This document shows, in pieces, positions 6,483 through 14,841 of a stretch of 18,903 nucleotides of DNA; within the stretch, counting starts at the first letter, position 1; each line of letters opens with the position of its first letter. The notes under the pieces were generated by a model, which saw only the letters and a list, made by a program, of their open reading frames with translations, was not told the DNA's origin and ran no database searches. The position numbers and the translations under genes are program-made. Origin of the DNA: JBAYJY01 sp041664945 (lineage in GTDB: Bacteria > UBP15 > UBA6099); the NCBI GenBank assembly GCA_041664945.1, contig JBAYJY010000086.1, forward strand, positions 1 to 18,903, read 5' to 3'.

Positions 6483-8522
6483 TCAGATATTGCCAGGCAC
6501 AAAACCGAAATAGCGTCCCATCCAGTAAGGAGTGATAACGTCGACGCCGGCGAACTGCCTTCCGTCGTCGGAATCCGGCCATTTTGTGTTGACCCCGTAC
6601 GGAGCGCGCTGCCAAAAGAAATCCTCCATCATCCGGTACTGAACCGGAACGGGCTCGCAGGCCATAGTCGAATGTCCGGGCACGGTTGGAATATCGATCG
6701 GGTCGACAACCTTATATGTGGTTTTCGGGCCGCGCGGGAATATGATAAGCGCGGAAACAGCATCGAAAATTTTATCAGGATCGCGTCTGCCCTGAGCGGC
6801 AAGATACTGCCATGTGAAGTGCGGATTCTTCTCGCGTCCGGCGCGGCGCTTCGTCGGCGCATCGCATCCGTTCTCCATCGGCGCCTTGTCTTCCCACAGA
6901 AATCTCAGAACTTCCCTGTATCTGTTCCTCAGGCTTTCGTTCTTCTCATACCAGACGAGGTCGTAATAGTTGTTGAACAGCAAATTCATATTGAACCAGG
7001 CGGTCTCGTAATAGCCGATGAACGATTCACCGTAAACATATAGCTTCTTGAGGAATGAAAGGTAGTTTCGCTCGAAATCGCGGCCGGGTTCCGGGTTGGG
7101 GTCTTTAGAGATAAGATTCAGGTATCGTGCGCGCCACATCTCCCGGGATTTTTCGTCCGGCGCTACGTTTGCGGCGAGATCGAACCAATTAAGAAGCAGA
7201 GCGGCGTTGAAACCATTCTGCATTCGGGCGGCACTGTTATAAGGATCGTAATGCTTTACGCCTTCCGCGTCGGAAATTGCGTATCCTGACATCAGCCCGT
7301 GCCTTGTCATAATGCCGTCAGGATCGACAACCCGCATCTTATTATCCCATATGTGGGTGGCCATCGAAACAATATTCTCGGCGGCGCGCTTTCTGAATTC
7401 CTGATCGTCGACGACGTCGTAAACTGCTGCGTTGCCCCAGAACACGCCGGTATACTGGTCGCGGCTCGCGGTTGTCAAAACGCGCCAGCCTTTGTAGGGA
7501 CCGTCTTTTACAAGATATCTGTGCTCGGCTTCGTTCGGAATGATATGAGGATGGTCGGCTTTGCCAACCCACTCGTCGTTTTCATATGCGCGGCCTATCA
7601 GGCCGGGCACGCCGGTGATTTCGCGAAGACGGGTTGTCGCTGCGAGCGACTTATCAAGATTAGCTCGGGCGTATGGCTCTTTAGTGACAGCATAAAAATA
7701 TGCTGCTCCGGCAAGATAAGTGCCCGTCCATATCGCTGAGTCTCCATAGTTGTAATAGGCGCCTTTAGGATCAATCTCAACAGTCAGTCCATAAGGAGAA
7801 AAACGATCCTGATAATCCTTGTTGTATTCACGGGCCTTCGCTTCGAGCCAGCCTGCCTTCGAAGGATCGGTCGCAGCGCGAATCGCATAAAATTCTTTCG
7901 CCGAAGCGCCGGAGGCGTCTTTTGCGGACACAATGAAAATGACAATCGCTTCTTTATCGGGAGACGCTGTGACTGTGCAGTCGTCTGAAATCGAAAGCCA
8001 TGCAGGAGCGCCTTCTTCCGTTGGAGCCTTCGCGCCGAACTTCGCGGCGCCGCCGTCATAAAAAGTTCGCGCGCGCTCGATAGCGCATCCGGAATATGGA
8101 GGGACGCCGCCCTGCCCTTCGATTTTAACGGTTGTCTTTTTGCCGGGCTGCGCAACAGGCAGATCGCCGTATAGCAGTCGAAACTTGGCGTCCGTGACAG
8201 CGAACAAAATAGTTTCTTCGACGCTCTTTCCCGATGAATCAACCGCTTTTACCTTTGCGGAAGTTCGCGAAACAGCTAAAGGAGTGCCGACGATTGTTCC
8301 GTCCGGAGTCAGATTCAAACCGAACGGCAGCTGCCCTGAAGTGACTTCCGTTTTCAGCGGCGCCTGTAACCCGTCGAATGACAGGCTCTGCTCATACCTC
8401 AACCCGACCGGAATATTATCAGCGCCGGAAATTTTGATTTTTGACTCCGCCATAGAAACTCTTGAAAAAATAAACAATGTCGAGATGGCAATCAAAATAA
8501 CATTCACTTTTTTTAGATTCAT
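6483..8522 (-). CDS. Secreted Ig-like (He_PIG) protein with probable alpha-toroid domain
   Basis: I do not recognise the main domain. From the ATG at 8522 the product has 679 residues. It begins with a signal peptide (KK, then a hydrophobic stretch, ending SRVSMA at about residue 25). Next comes a putative Ig domain of He_PIG type, identified by LPFGLNLTPDGTIVGTP, and a second beta-rich segment ending near residue 230. The remaining 440 or so residues are rich in aromatic helices (for example DSAIWTGTYLAGAAYFY, NAALLLNWFDLAANV, ESFIGYYETAWFNMNLL) and resemble an (alpha/alpha)-toroid as in many glycan lyases and hydrolases. Acidic residues that could be catalytic are plentiful, but none can be singled out. 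In-frame ATGs at 8537 and 8567 are alternatives; 8522 gives the best signal peptide, and no strong Shine-Dalgarno decides it. It is convergent with the phosphorylase gene (18-base gap). A role in extracellular glycan breakdown is inferred only from context. Confidence 0.75.
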   Translation of the reverse strand: MNLKKVNVILIAISTLFIFSRVSMAESKIKISGADNIPVGLRYEQSLSFDGLQAPLKTEVTSGQLPFGLNLTPDGTIVGTPLAVSRTSAKVKAVDSSGKSVEETILFAVTDAKFRLLYGDLPVAQPGKKTTVKIEGQGGVPPYSGCAIERARTFYDGGAAKFGAKAPTEEGAPAWLSISDDCTVTASPDKEAIVIFIVSAKDASGASAKEFYAIRAATDPSKAGWLEAKAREYNKDYQDRFSPYGLTVEIDPKGAYYNYGDSAIWTGTYLAGAAYFYAVTKEPYARANLDKSLAATTRLREITGVPGLIGRAYENDEWVGKADHPHIIPNEAEHRYLVKDGPYKGWRVLTTASRDQYTGVFWGNAAVYDVVDDQEFRKRAAENIVSMATHIWDNKMRVVDPDGIMTRHGLMSGYAISDAEGVKHYDPYNSAARMQNGFNAALLLNWFDLAANVAPDEKSREMWRARYLNLISKDPNPEPGRDFERNYLSFLKKLYVYGESFIGYYETAWFNMNLLFNNYYDLVWYEKNESLRNRYREVLRFLWEDKAPMENGCDAPTKRRAGREKNPHFTWQYLAAQGRRDPDKIFDAVSALIIFPRGPKTTYKVVDPIDIPTVPGHSTMACEPVPVQYRMMEDFFWQRAPYGVNTKWPDSDDGRQFAGVDVITPYWMGRYFGFVPGNI

Positions 8523-8656
8523 TATAAATACCCGCATAACTTTCAAAATTCCGGATAGACCGCGCATCCGGTTGTTTTGATTCTATCACAAAAACAATTC
8601 AGGTCGAATCATAATTAAAAAAAGCATTGTTCACTTGCATCCAAACTCCGGCGCGC

Positions 8657-8684
8657 TTGACTTTTGACTTCGATTAACCATAAT
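8657..8684 (+). promoter_or_regulatory. Sigma70-type promoter of the tRNA-Val gene
   Basis: TTGACT (8657-8662) and CATAAT (8679-8684) each match the consensus in five of six positions and are 16 bases apart. A second TTGACT lies at 8664-8669. Transcription would begin near 8691, giving a leader of about 59 bases that RNase P would remove from the tRNA. The stretch holds no convincing protein gene. Confidence 0.6.
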
Positions 8685-8749
8685 TTTGATTGCAAAAGAG
8701 AGGCGCCGGTCGATTTTTGTTCAGGTCTACGGCAGACTCGCAGTAATTT

Positions 8750-8821
8750 GGGCGTATAGCTCAGCGGAAGAGCGCTTGCCTTACAAGCAAGATGTCCGCG
8801 GTTCAATCCCGCGTGCGCCCA
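8750..8821 (+). tRNA. tRNA-Val, anticodon UAC
   Basis: The 72 bases fold into a full cloverleaf. The acceptor stem is GGGCGTA with TGCGCCC (one T-G pair), the D stem GCTC/GAGC, the anticodon stem CTTGC/GCAAG with loop CTTACAA (anticodon TAC, reading valine GUA codons), and the T arm CGCGG/CCGCG with loop TTCAATC. The discriminator is A8821. The 3' CCA is not encoded (ATAATC follows), so a CCA-adding enzyme is required. The gene stands alone between two minus-strand units. A T-run at 8851-8857 follows, but no clear terminator hairpin precedes it. Confidence 0.97.
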
Positions 8822-8887
8822 TAATCGAATTTCTAAAACCCAACAGTACTTTTTTTGATTTTGTATATGTAAGCGTTCATTCACAAA

Positions 8888-9697
8888 TCAACGCAAAGTT
8901 TCTATCGAACATTTTTTATCCGGTTCGAAGACATATATATTCGTTCCAGCGCCGTCATCTGGCAGGAAATAGAATTTACCATCTATTAAAGCCATTCCCT
9001 CTCGGGTGGCGTCGTTTCCATTCGGCAGAACCGGCAACCCGAACGTACGCGCTACCTGCCACGTGTCGAGTCGGATGAAATCAACAGCGCGATTTCCGGA
9101 ACACGCGAGAAAAACATTCCAGACTTTGCAGTCCTGATAGCCGTGATCCGTCGGGTTGGGCCGTTTCTCAATCAGGCTGCCGTCTTCTTTCCATTGATAA
9201 AATATTTTTGCGTCCCAGTTACCGCCGTAAAGTATTCCGCCGCCGTCTGTCGCAACAATTCCGATATGGTCGGCAACGGGAAACTTTTTAATCGTTTTCA
9301 GCGTTACAGGATCGATTTTGAGAACTTTTGACGCCGTTTCCTTAGCATACACGGCAATTGCGACCCATAGAAATTTGCCGTCGAACTGGAGACCGCTTGC
9401 ATGATACATGAAGTTTTCAGACAGGTTCCTCGTTTTGACTGTCTTGAAAGTGCGGCGGTCGATTTTCCATAGAAGCCCTGATGTTGTGTTCTTATCAACA
9501 GACGTTATGAAGATCGAATCTGTTGAAAAAGTGATGCCTTGAACGTGGAACAAGTCGTCCGGTATCGGGCCAATTGTACCGGCAGCCGCAACTCCACACG
9601 ACTGAGACGCGAATGCGCCGGATGCGAGTAAAAATTCAAATAAAAGCGAAGCTATGAAAATCCGAAAGCATATTGCGCATCTCGATTTCTTTGTCAT
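8888..9697 (-). CDS. Exported beta-propeller-like protein of unknown function
   Basis: The product has 269 residues, with a signal peptide over residues 1-30 (basic start MTKKSR, hydrophobic core, cleavage after SGAFA). The mature part has repeating blade-like units: HVQGITFSTDSIFITS, HASGLQFDGKFLWVA, SKVLKIDPVTLKTIKKF, IVATDGGGILYGG and REGMALIDGKFYFLPDD. These resemble YVTN/SMP-30/glutamine cyclotransferase-like propellers with about five or six blades. It contains Cys residues in the mature region (34, plus three later), but no lipobox at the cleavage site. No catalytic signature can be identified. It may belong to a domain-of-unknown-function family and could be a binding or scaffold protein. 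The gene starts 16 bases after the metallophosphoesterase stop, so it is the third gene of that operon. A weak GGGAT lies eight bases before the ATG. Confidence 0.75.
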   Translation of the reverse strand: MTKKSRCAICFRIFIASLLFEFLLASGAFASQSCGVAAAGTIGPIPDDLFHVQGITFSTDSIFITSVDKNTTSGLLWKIDRRTFKTVKTRNLSENFMYHASGLQFDGKFLWVAIAVYAKETASKVLKIDPVTLKTIKKFPVADHIGIVATDGGGILYGGNWDAKIFYQWKEDGSLIEKRPNPTDHGYQDCKVWNVFLACSGNRAVDFIRLDTWQVARTFGLPVLPNGNDATREGMALIDGKFYFLPDDGAGTNIYVFEPDKKCSIETLR

Positions 9698-9713
9698 TTA
9701 ATTAATCCCAATG

Positions 9714-10940
9714 TTATTTTATTTGTTCGACAACAGGAACGAAATCGCATTTTATATTTCTCTCAGCGATTGAACAGATTTTGTAACCCCAGGATGAATC
9801 GTCAGGTATCTGCGCGCTGGCTGATGTCACTGTCATAAAATCAATGCTGCCTACAACGCGTTCCGTATTGCTGTGAATATGTCCTGATAGATAATATTTA
9901 ACGCGATATCGTTCGAGAAGCGAAAGAACATCCGCGGCAGGAACGAGCTCCGGCGTAATCTTCTTATCGATATTAGCGAAACCATTCAAAGGGCTGTGAT
10001 GGGCCAAGCAGATTATTGTAAATCCGCTTTTGTCGGCCGCTGACAACTGCGCTTTCAGCCACTCGAATTGCTTAATGCCCATCGCGCCTTCAGCGTACGA
10101 ACCCATTTTGTTCATGAGCGGCTGATTCATGAAGTTTCTGAACGGTTTCGGCCAATCATAAGTATCTATTGATACAAACAGGTAATTCCCGATACGAAAA
10201 GCATAGTACAGCGAACCGAAATAGTCATTCCAAAATACGGCGCCGTCCTGTTTAGGATTCTTGTCGCTTGTCGTGTAAAGATCGTGATTTCCCGGCGCAA
10301 TAAAAACTGGGATCTTTATATCATCCAAAATTTCCTGATAGGCTTCCTTGTACTCGTTCTTATAATCGCCGGGCACTGAAACGATATCGCCGGTCATAAT
10401 GACGAACTGTGCGCCGCTCGACGCCGCTTCGGTGAATATTTTCAGTCTTCGTTCCTTGGGCTTGATCGTTGATTTCGACATAGAAGCCCTTGGATCGCCG
10501 ACGTGGCTGTCGCTGATGTATGCAAACTTTATTACATCCGGAGCGCTTGCGATGATCCAGACGCTTCTCGGTTGAATATCGGCAATCTCGCCTGATTCGC
10601 TCTTCACAGTCACTTTAAAATCATACAAACCGGGCTTAATGTCTGCTTTGAAACCGGCTACATACGATTCATTTCCTGAACTGAGAATATCGGAATCGAA
10701 AATATCGTTCACATTCGCGTCAGCGTCTATCAAAGCGGCTTTAATAAGCTTATTTCCGGCGCTAAGCCTTATTGTCATCGTGTTTCCGGATGAAAGATTG
10801 ACTATCTCCGGGTTGGCGAGCGTCGGTTGCTGAATGACAGTGACAGGAACGGCATATGCATTTGCCGCAATGAATAACAAAATAAGGCACGTCATCAAAA
10901 CGGTCTTTGTATTATTTTCTGAACATATTTTTATCATCAT
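9714..10940 (-). CDS. Exported calcineurin-like metallophosphoesterase
   Basis: The protein has 408 residues, with a signal peptide (hydrophobic 13-28, ending ANAYA), a beta-rich Ig/FnIII-like domain (about 31-130) and a calcineurin-like phosphoesterase domain (about 135-380). All metal-binding motifs are present: D144-x-H146 (DSHVGD), D185 (GDIVS), N218-H219 (GNHD), the AHH motif (H314/H315) and H354-x-H356 (SGHIH). The family hydrolyses phosphomonoesters or phosphodiesters using a two-metal site. This member acts outside the cytoplasm and its substrate is unknown. Its ATG shares one base with the GH31 stop (TAATG at 10938-10942), so translation is probably coupled to GH31. Co-expression with an alpha-glycosidase suggests dephosphorylation of a glycan-derived compound, as inference. 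Confidence 0.9.
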   Translation of the reverse strand: MMIKICSENNTKTVLMTCLILLFIAANAYAVPVTVIQQPTLANPEIVNLSSGNTMTIRLSAGNKLIKAALIDADANVNDIFDSDILSSGNESYVAGFKADIKPGLYDFKVTVKSESGEIADIQPRSVWIIASAPDVIKFAYISDSHVGDPRASMSKSTIKPKERRLKIFTEAASSGAQFVIMTGDIVSVPGDYKNEYKEAYQEILDDIKIPVFIAPGNHDLYTTSDKNPKQDGAVFWNDYFGSLYYAFRIGNYLFVSIDTYDWPKPFRNFMNQPLMNKMGSYAEGAMGIKQFEWLKAQLSAADKSGFTIICLAHHSPLNGFANIDKKITPELVPAADVLSLLERYRVKYYLSGHIHSNTERVVGSIDFMTVTSASAQIPDDSSWGYKICSIAERNIKCDFVPVVEQIK

Positions 10941-13387
10941 TAAAACTTCACGCTCACTGATTTGCCGGAATATTTAACAGAGCGGTCCGGCTTGGCTTCC
11001 GGCTCCAATCCGACACCGTGTTCGGAGCCGACTACAACGATGTTGAACGATCTTGATTTCAACATCCCGGGAAACGCGCCTTTGCGTTCGCCGATCGTGA
11101 CGGACTTCGCGGTTTCGTTCCAACTGATCGGAATGACGGCATAAGAGCCTTTCTCATAGTTATAGTTGTCGTTTTCATCTTCATAGATGACGAATTTCGA
11201 GTCAGCGCCGGGATAAATCCGCAACTCAATCGGGTCCGACGGCTTTTCCGTAGCGTACTGAAGTTTCGGGCCAAGCGGCACGATTGAGCCGGCGCGGACA
11301 TAAAGCGGCATAATGCTGATCGGCGACATTGAGTCGATGGTCTGGCCGCCGGCGAGCTTTTCGCCGGTCCAGAAATCGTACCATCCGGCAGATACCGGCA
11401 GGTAAACCTTCCGGCTTTTAACCTTCCAGTCATGTAATATCTTAACTTTCACTTCGGATTTCGTGTCCTTTATCAATTGCGCGATCGCGTTGACCTTCTC
11501 CTTGTTATACATGGGAACCGTCACCGGATTAACGAGGAACGACGGACCGAACATGAATTGGTCATCAATGCCATAAACATTCCGATCGTTCTTAAAGTCG
11601 AAAGGAAGCCCGCGCATCATGGTGTAACCGTCGTTTGTGATTTCCCAGGCGACCGAATAAATGTACGGGAGCATGCGGTAGCGCAAGTTGTCGAATTTTT
11701 CGAGAGAATCGTAAGCCCAATCGCCTTTGGAGCCGAACTGCCAGATCTCGCGAGGCGTGTGTGTGCCGTGAGATCGGAAAATCGGACAGAACGCTCCGAA
11801 CTGGAACCAGCGGACGTACAGTTCGCGGTACTCGTCGTTTTTACAGCCGTCAGCGTAGCGGACAAAGAATGCGCCAATATCCGTCGTCCAATAAGGAATT
11901 CCGGCCATGCTGAAGTTGAGACCTCCGGAAATCTGTTTGCGCAGAACATCCCACTGCCCCTCGATATCGCCCGACCATGTCACCGCGGCATTGCGTTGCT
12001 GGCCGGCAAAAGCCGATCGCGTAAGTATGAAAACGCGCTTATTAGGCGCTTCCCGCCGTTGATTTTCATAGACGCCCTTTGTCGTCATGAGCGGGAAAGT
12101 GTTTACATATCTTGCGTTTATACCGAGTGATATATTGTTCATGCTTTTTATCGCGGCTGCGTGCTCCTCTGGATTCCTGCCGCCTGTGATTTCAGGCTCT
12201 GTCGCGTCCATCCACCAGGAATCAATTCCTTTTGAGAAAAGGCCCTTACTCGCATATTTCCAGAATATGTTTCTGGCCTCTTCGCTGTGCGCGTCATAAT
12301 AAGGGGAATACTTTCCTTCCGGACTTGTCACAATGTGTCCCTTTTTTCCCATTTCTTTGAATATTTCGGAGCCCGGCTCGAATTTTGGCCATATTGATAT
12401 CATAACGTGAAAATTCATCTTGTGCAGTTCGTCAAATGCCTTCTTGGGATTGGGATAAAACTCTTCATCGAACTTCATCGCTCCCCATCCGTATTTGCCC
12501 CAATACATCCAGTCCTGAACAATGTTGTCAATCGGCAGCTTACGGTCTCTGTATTCCTTCCCTATATCGACTAATTCCTGATCCGTCTTGTATCGCTCCT
12601 TGCTCTGCCAGTATCCGTAGGCCCATTTCCCAAACATAGGCGCTGCGCCTGTTAAGTCGCGATATCCTTTTATCGCCGAATCCATATCGGGACCGTATAC
12701 AAAATAGTAATCAATCGCATCAGCCACATCGGCCCACAAAGACATCCCGTCCGCTCCGTCGTGAAATTTGCAAAGCGAGTAATTGTCCCAGTAAATCCCA
12801 TAGCCGTTTGTCGACACCAAAAAAGGCACGATGACAATCGTGTTCACCTGCGCCATGGCGACATCGTGATTGCGCCAGTTCATGACACCGTCCTGATACT
12901 GCCCGAGGCCATAAAGCCCTTCGGTCGGCGTCAACTCGAACGTCTGTTTTGCGTTATATGTTTTTTCTTTGGAGACCAAGACTGGCGGCATATCCCTGCC
13001 GCCGTCTTCGCGTTCTCGAAGTATTATGTTGCCTTTCAAGTCTGAGAACACAATCGCGCCTGTCTTCAAGGAAACCTTGGCGATAACTTTTTTCGTGGTA
13101 AGTATGGCATAATCGGCATCTGCGGTCAGCCGCCATTCCGGCGTCGGCCGCTTCTTCGGCAACACTACGAGACTTTTAGTTTTCACGACGGACCCTGTCG
13201 GCGTATATAGAACGCGAAAAATTCCGTCCGTGACGGCCTGTGTCTTCAGAACGCCGCCCGGCAGATTGAGTATCAGTCCATCTTTCGTCTTTGTGTAATT
13301 TTTCGACGGCGTGGCAGCCTCCGAAACAGACATCGCAGAAAGCGCGATCAGAAACGCCGCAATCGCATACCACTTCACTTTTTTCAT
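10940..13387 (-). CDS. Secreted GH31 alpha-glycosidase (alpha-glucosidase/alpha-xylosidase type)
   Basis: The 815-residue exo-acting retaining alpha-glycosidase has a signal peptide (residues 1-25, ending SVSEAA). An N-terminal GH31 beta-sandwich follows (about 30-240, including the family signature GLYGLGQYQDG, 157-167). The TIM barrel (about 250-600) carries nucleophile D394 in WWMDATEPE and acid/base D474 in TWSGDIEGQW. A C-terminal sheet has a DUF5110-like tail containing VIYEDENDN. The WMDATEPE form of the nucleophile motif is seen in alpha-xylosidase/alpha-glucosidase-like members; a PA14 insert is absent. The start is supported by GGAG nine bases upstream (complement of 13397-13400). 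It heads a three-gene unit with the metallophosphoesterase and the propeller protein. The family is secure; substrate specificity is not. Confidence 0.92.
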   Translation of the reverse strand: MKKVKWYAIAAFLIALSAMSVSEAATPSKNYTKTKDGLILNLPGGVLKTQAVTDGIFRVLYTPTGSVVKTKSLVVLPKKRPTPEWRLTADADYAILTTKKVIAKVSLKTGAIVFSDLKGNIILREREDGGRDMPPVLVSKEKTYNAKQTFELTPTEGLYGLGQYQDGVMNWRNHDVAMAQVNTIVIVPFLVSTNGYGIYWDNYSLCKFHDGADGMSLWADVADAIDYYFVYGPDMDSAIKGYRDLTGAAPMFGKWAYGYWQSKERYKTDQELVDIGKEYRDRKLPIDNIVQDWMYWGKYGWGAMKFDEEFYPNPKKAFDELHKMNFHVMISIWPKFEPGSEIFKEMGKKGHIVTSPEGKYSPYYDAHSEEARNIFWKYASKGLFSKGIDSWWMDATEPEITGGRNPEEHAAAIKSMNNISLGINARYVNTFPLMTTKGVYENQRREAPNKRVFILTRSAFAGQQRNAAVTWSGDIEGQWDVLRKQISGGLNFSMAGIPYWTTDIGAFFVRYADGCKNDEYRELYVRWFQFGAFCPIFRSHGTHTPREIWQFGSKGDWAYDSLEKFDNLRYRMLPYIYSVAWEITNDGYTMMRGLPFDFKNDRNVYGIDDQFMFGPSFLVNPVTVPMYNKEKVNAIAQLIKDTKSEVKVKILHDWKVKSRKVYLPVSAGWYDFWTGEKLAGGQTIDSMSPISIMPLYVRAGSIVPLGPKLQYATEKPSDPIELRIYPGADSKFVIYEDENDNYNYEKGSYAVIPISWNETAKSVTIGERKGAFPGMLKSRSFNIVVVGSEHGVGLEPEAKPDRSVKYSGKSVSVKF

Positions 13388-13425
13388 TTATTGAATCTCC
13401 GCTTTCTTTAGTTCAGTTCAGTCAA

Positions 13426-13454
13426 ATACTATCCCATTAGATTTTTCACATCAA
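13426..13454 (-). promoter_or_regulatory. Candidate promoter for the GH31 operon
   Basis: On the minus strand TTGATG (complement of 13449-13454) and TAGTAT (complement of 13426-13431) are 17 bases apart, each with four matches to consensus. They lie about 40 bases upstream of the GH31 start codon in the 124-base gap after the oxidoreductase gene. No terminator was found in this gap, so read-through from the oxidoreductase is also possible. Confidence 0.4.
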
Positions 13455-13511
13455 TACCAACGCAAATCGGAGTTATTAAATAAATTGACGCGATTGAAAA
13501 AGAAACGCGTA

Positions 13512-14513
13512 TCACCAGTTTTTACGTCCGCCGGATTTATCGAATATGGCGTCTATAAGCCGCATATTCAAAACGGCCTGCCCGGCGTCGGTTAGAGTCT
13601 GACGGCCTTCACGCACGGCGTCACAGAAAGCCTGCAACTGGCAATGATATGTCGTAATAGCAGGAACGCGGATGTTGTCGACACGCAATCCGCGCTGAAC
13701 GAGAAAAAGATATACATCCTTGATAGTATTGCCCTTCTGCCACGCCGGGCAATACGGCATATCCAGGAAAATGGTTCCTTTCGAGCCTCTGATAAACGCG
13801 GAGACCGGAAACAGCAGATCGATGCTACACCCTATATTCCCGAAGACGCCGTTATCAAATTTCAGCCGCGCCACCGTAGTTCCGTCCACGCCGGTTTCCG
13901 TAAATGTCGAATGCGCCCATTTGACTTCAGCTTCATCGCAGCCGGCTATCCACCGGCAGAAGTTGACGGGATAACAACCTGTGTCCATAAGAGCGCCGCC
14001 TGCGAGCCGCCCGAACATTTGCGGTTTGCTTCGGTCTTTAATCCGATTATTAAATACGGAGTATATCTCTATCACTTCGCCTATGTCTCCGGAGCGAACG
14101 ATTTCCTCGATCTTTGCAGCGAGCGGATGATATCGATAGTGAAACGCTTCTGCAAACGTTAAACCAGTAGCCTTAACCTTATCCGCGATTTCCTGCGCTT
14201 CACCGGCGCTTGAAGCCACCGGTTTCTCGCAAAGAACATGCTTCCCGGCGTCGAGCGCCTTGATCGCCCATTCCTTATGCATCGCGTTGGGCATGGAAAT
14301 ATAAACGCAGTCAATATCCGGGTCTGCCACAAGCGAATCGTAATCGCCGTATGCTTTAGGAATGTTATATGTTTGAGCATAAATGGCGGCTGAATCGATA
14401 TTGCGGGATGCGACCGCCGTAAGCTGCATGCCTTCAATTTTGCCTACCATCGGCAGGAAAGCAAATTTGTTAACGCCAGCCGTTGATAATATCCCGAATC
14501 GAAGATCTTTCAT
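13512..14513 (-). CDS. Gfo/Idh/MocA-family NAD(P)-dependent oxidoreductase
   Basis: The cytoplasmic protein has 333 residues. The N-terminal Rossmann domain (about 1-120) has a variant dinucleotide loop, GILSTAG (7-13), and the family motif CEKP (95-98) with the catalytic lysine K97. The C-terminal alpha/beta domain carries GALMDTGCYPVNF (173-185). Asp177 and Tyr181 occupy the place where many family members have Asp/His. That Tyr arrangement is known from glucose-fructose oxidoreductase and dimeric dihydrodiol dehydrogenase relatives, so oxidation or reduction of a sugar or similar polyol is likely, with the exact substrate unknown. GGGAG lies eight bases upstream of the ATG. The gene is upstream of, and in line with, the GH31 operon, so it could act on sugars released there. 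It has its own strong-looking promoter. Confidence 0.9.
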   Translation of the reverse strand: MKDLRFGILSTAGVNKFAFLPMVGKIEGMQLTAVASRNIDSAAIYAQTYNIPKAYGDYDSLVADPDIDCVYISMPNAMHKEWAIKALDAGKHVLCEKPVASSAGEAQEIADKVKATGLTFAEAFHYRYHPLAAKIEEIVRSGDIGEVIEIYSVFNNRIKDRSKPQMFGRLAGGALMDTGCYPVNFCRWIAGCDEAEVKWAHSTFTETGVDGTTVARLKFDNGVFGNIGCSIDLLFPVSAFIRGSKGTIFLDMPYCPAWQKGNTIKDVYLFLVQRGLRVDNIRVPAITTYHCQLQAFCDAVREGRQTLTDAGQAVLNMRLIDAIFDKSGGRKNW

Positions 14514-14562
14514 TTATTACTCTCCCGCCGCTGTAATTCCCGTCAATTATTTCCAACAAGAT

Positions 14563-14591
14563 AATATATCAAAAATCAAAAAAGCTTTCAA
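14563..14591 (-). promoter_or_regulatory. Sigma70-type promoter of the oxidoreductase gene
   Basis: On the minus strand TTGAAA (complement of 14586-14591) and TATATT (complement of 14563-14568) are separated by 17 bases, with five of six consensus matches each. Transcription would start near 14556, leaving a leader of about 43 bases that includes the GGGAG ribosome binding site. Confidence 0.6.
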
Positions 14592-14841
14592 AAAATATTA
14601 CTTATAGCGAAATCACCCGCAGTGATTCCCATATTGTTTCAGTAATCGCTTTACTTTATTCATTTCAGCCTTATACTCATTTATGATGGTTGTAGTTTTT
14701 CAAAACTTAAGCGGACGGTTGATCGGATTTGTTTTTTGTGTGTATATGCCGGAAATGACGGCATAACTGAGTGTCAATTATAACTCAATACCCCAAATAT
14801 CTGATGTCATTACAAACTATCCGCAAATCCGAACGGAACTT
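14592..14841. other. Intergenic region between divergent oxidoreductase and helicase genes
   Basis: No convincing gene is visible here. It is AT-rich and holds two inverted repeats: AATCAC/GTGATT (14611-14616 and 14622-14627, loop CCGCA), upstream of the oxidoreductase promoter, and TATGCCG/CGGCATA (14745-14765). A weak plus-strand promoter, TTGATC (14719-14724) with TATATG (14743-14748) at an 18-base spacing, would place the helicase mRNA start near 14755, giving a leader of about 310 bases. Both role assignments are inference. Confidence 0.4.
14745..14765. repeat. Perfect 7-bp inverted repeat overlapping a candidate helicase promoter
   Basis: TATGCCG (14745-14751) and CGGCATA (14759-14765) are exact reverse complements with a 7-base loop. 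The left arm overlaps the candidate -10 hexamer at 14743-14748, and the whole element spans the expected transcription start. It has no T-run and so is not a terminator. An operator or a 5'-end mRNA hairpin are the likely readings. Confidence 0.45.

Noticed and set aside
8835..8857. T-run after the tRNA as an intrinsic terminator
   Set aside because: There is a run of seven T, but only the 6-base palindrome AGTACT precedes it; no stable hairpin can form.
8615..9078. Short open frames on both strands over the tRNA
   Set aside because: Their translations run through the tRNA gene (plus-strand peptide SSAEERLPYKQ), a common false ORF over tRNAs of this type.
11477..12130. 217-codon plus-strand open frame
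   Set aside because: Antisense to the catalytic region of the GH31 gene, whose motifs are intact.
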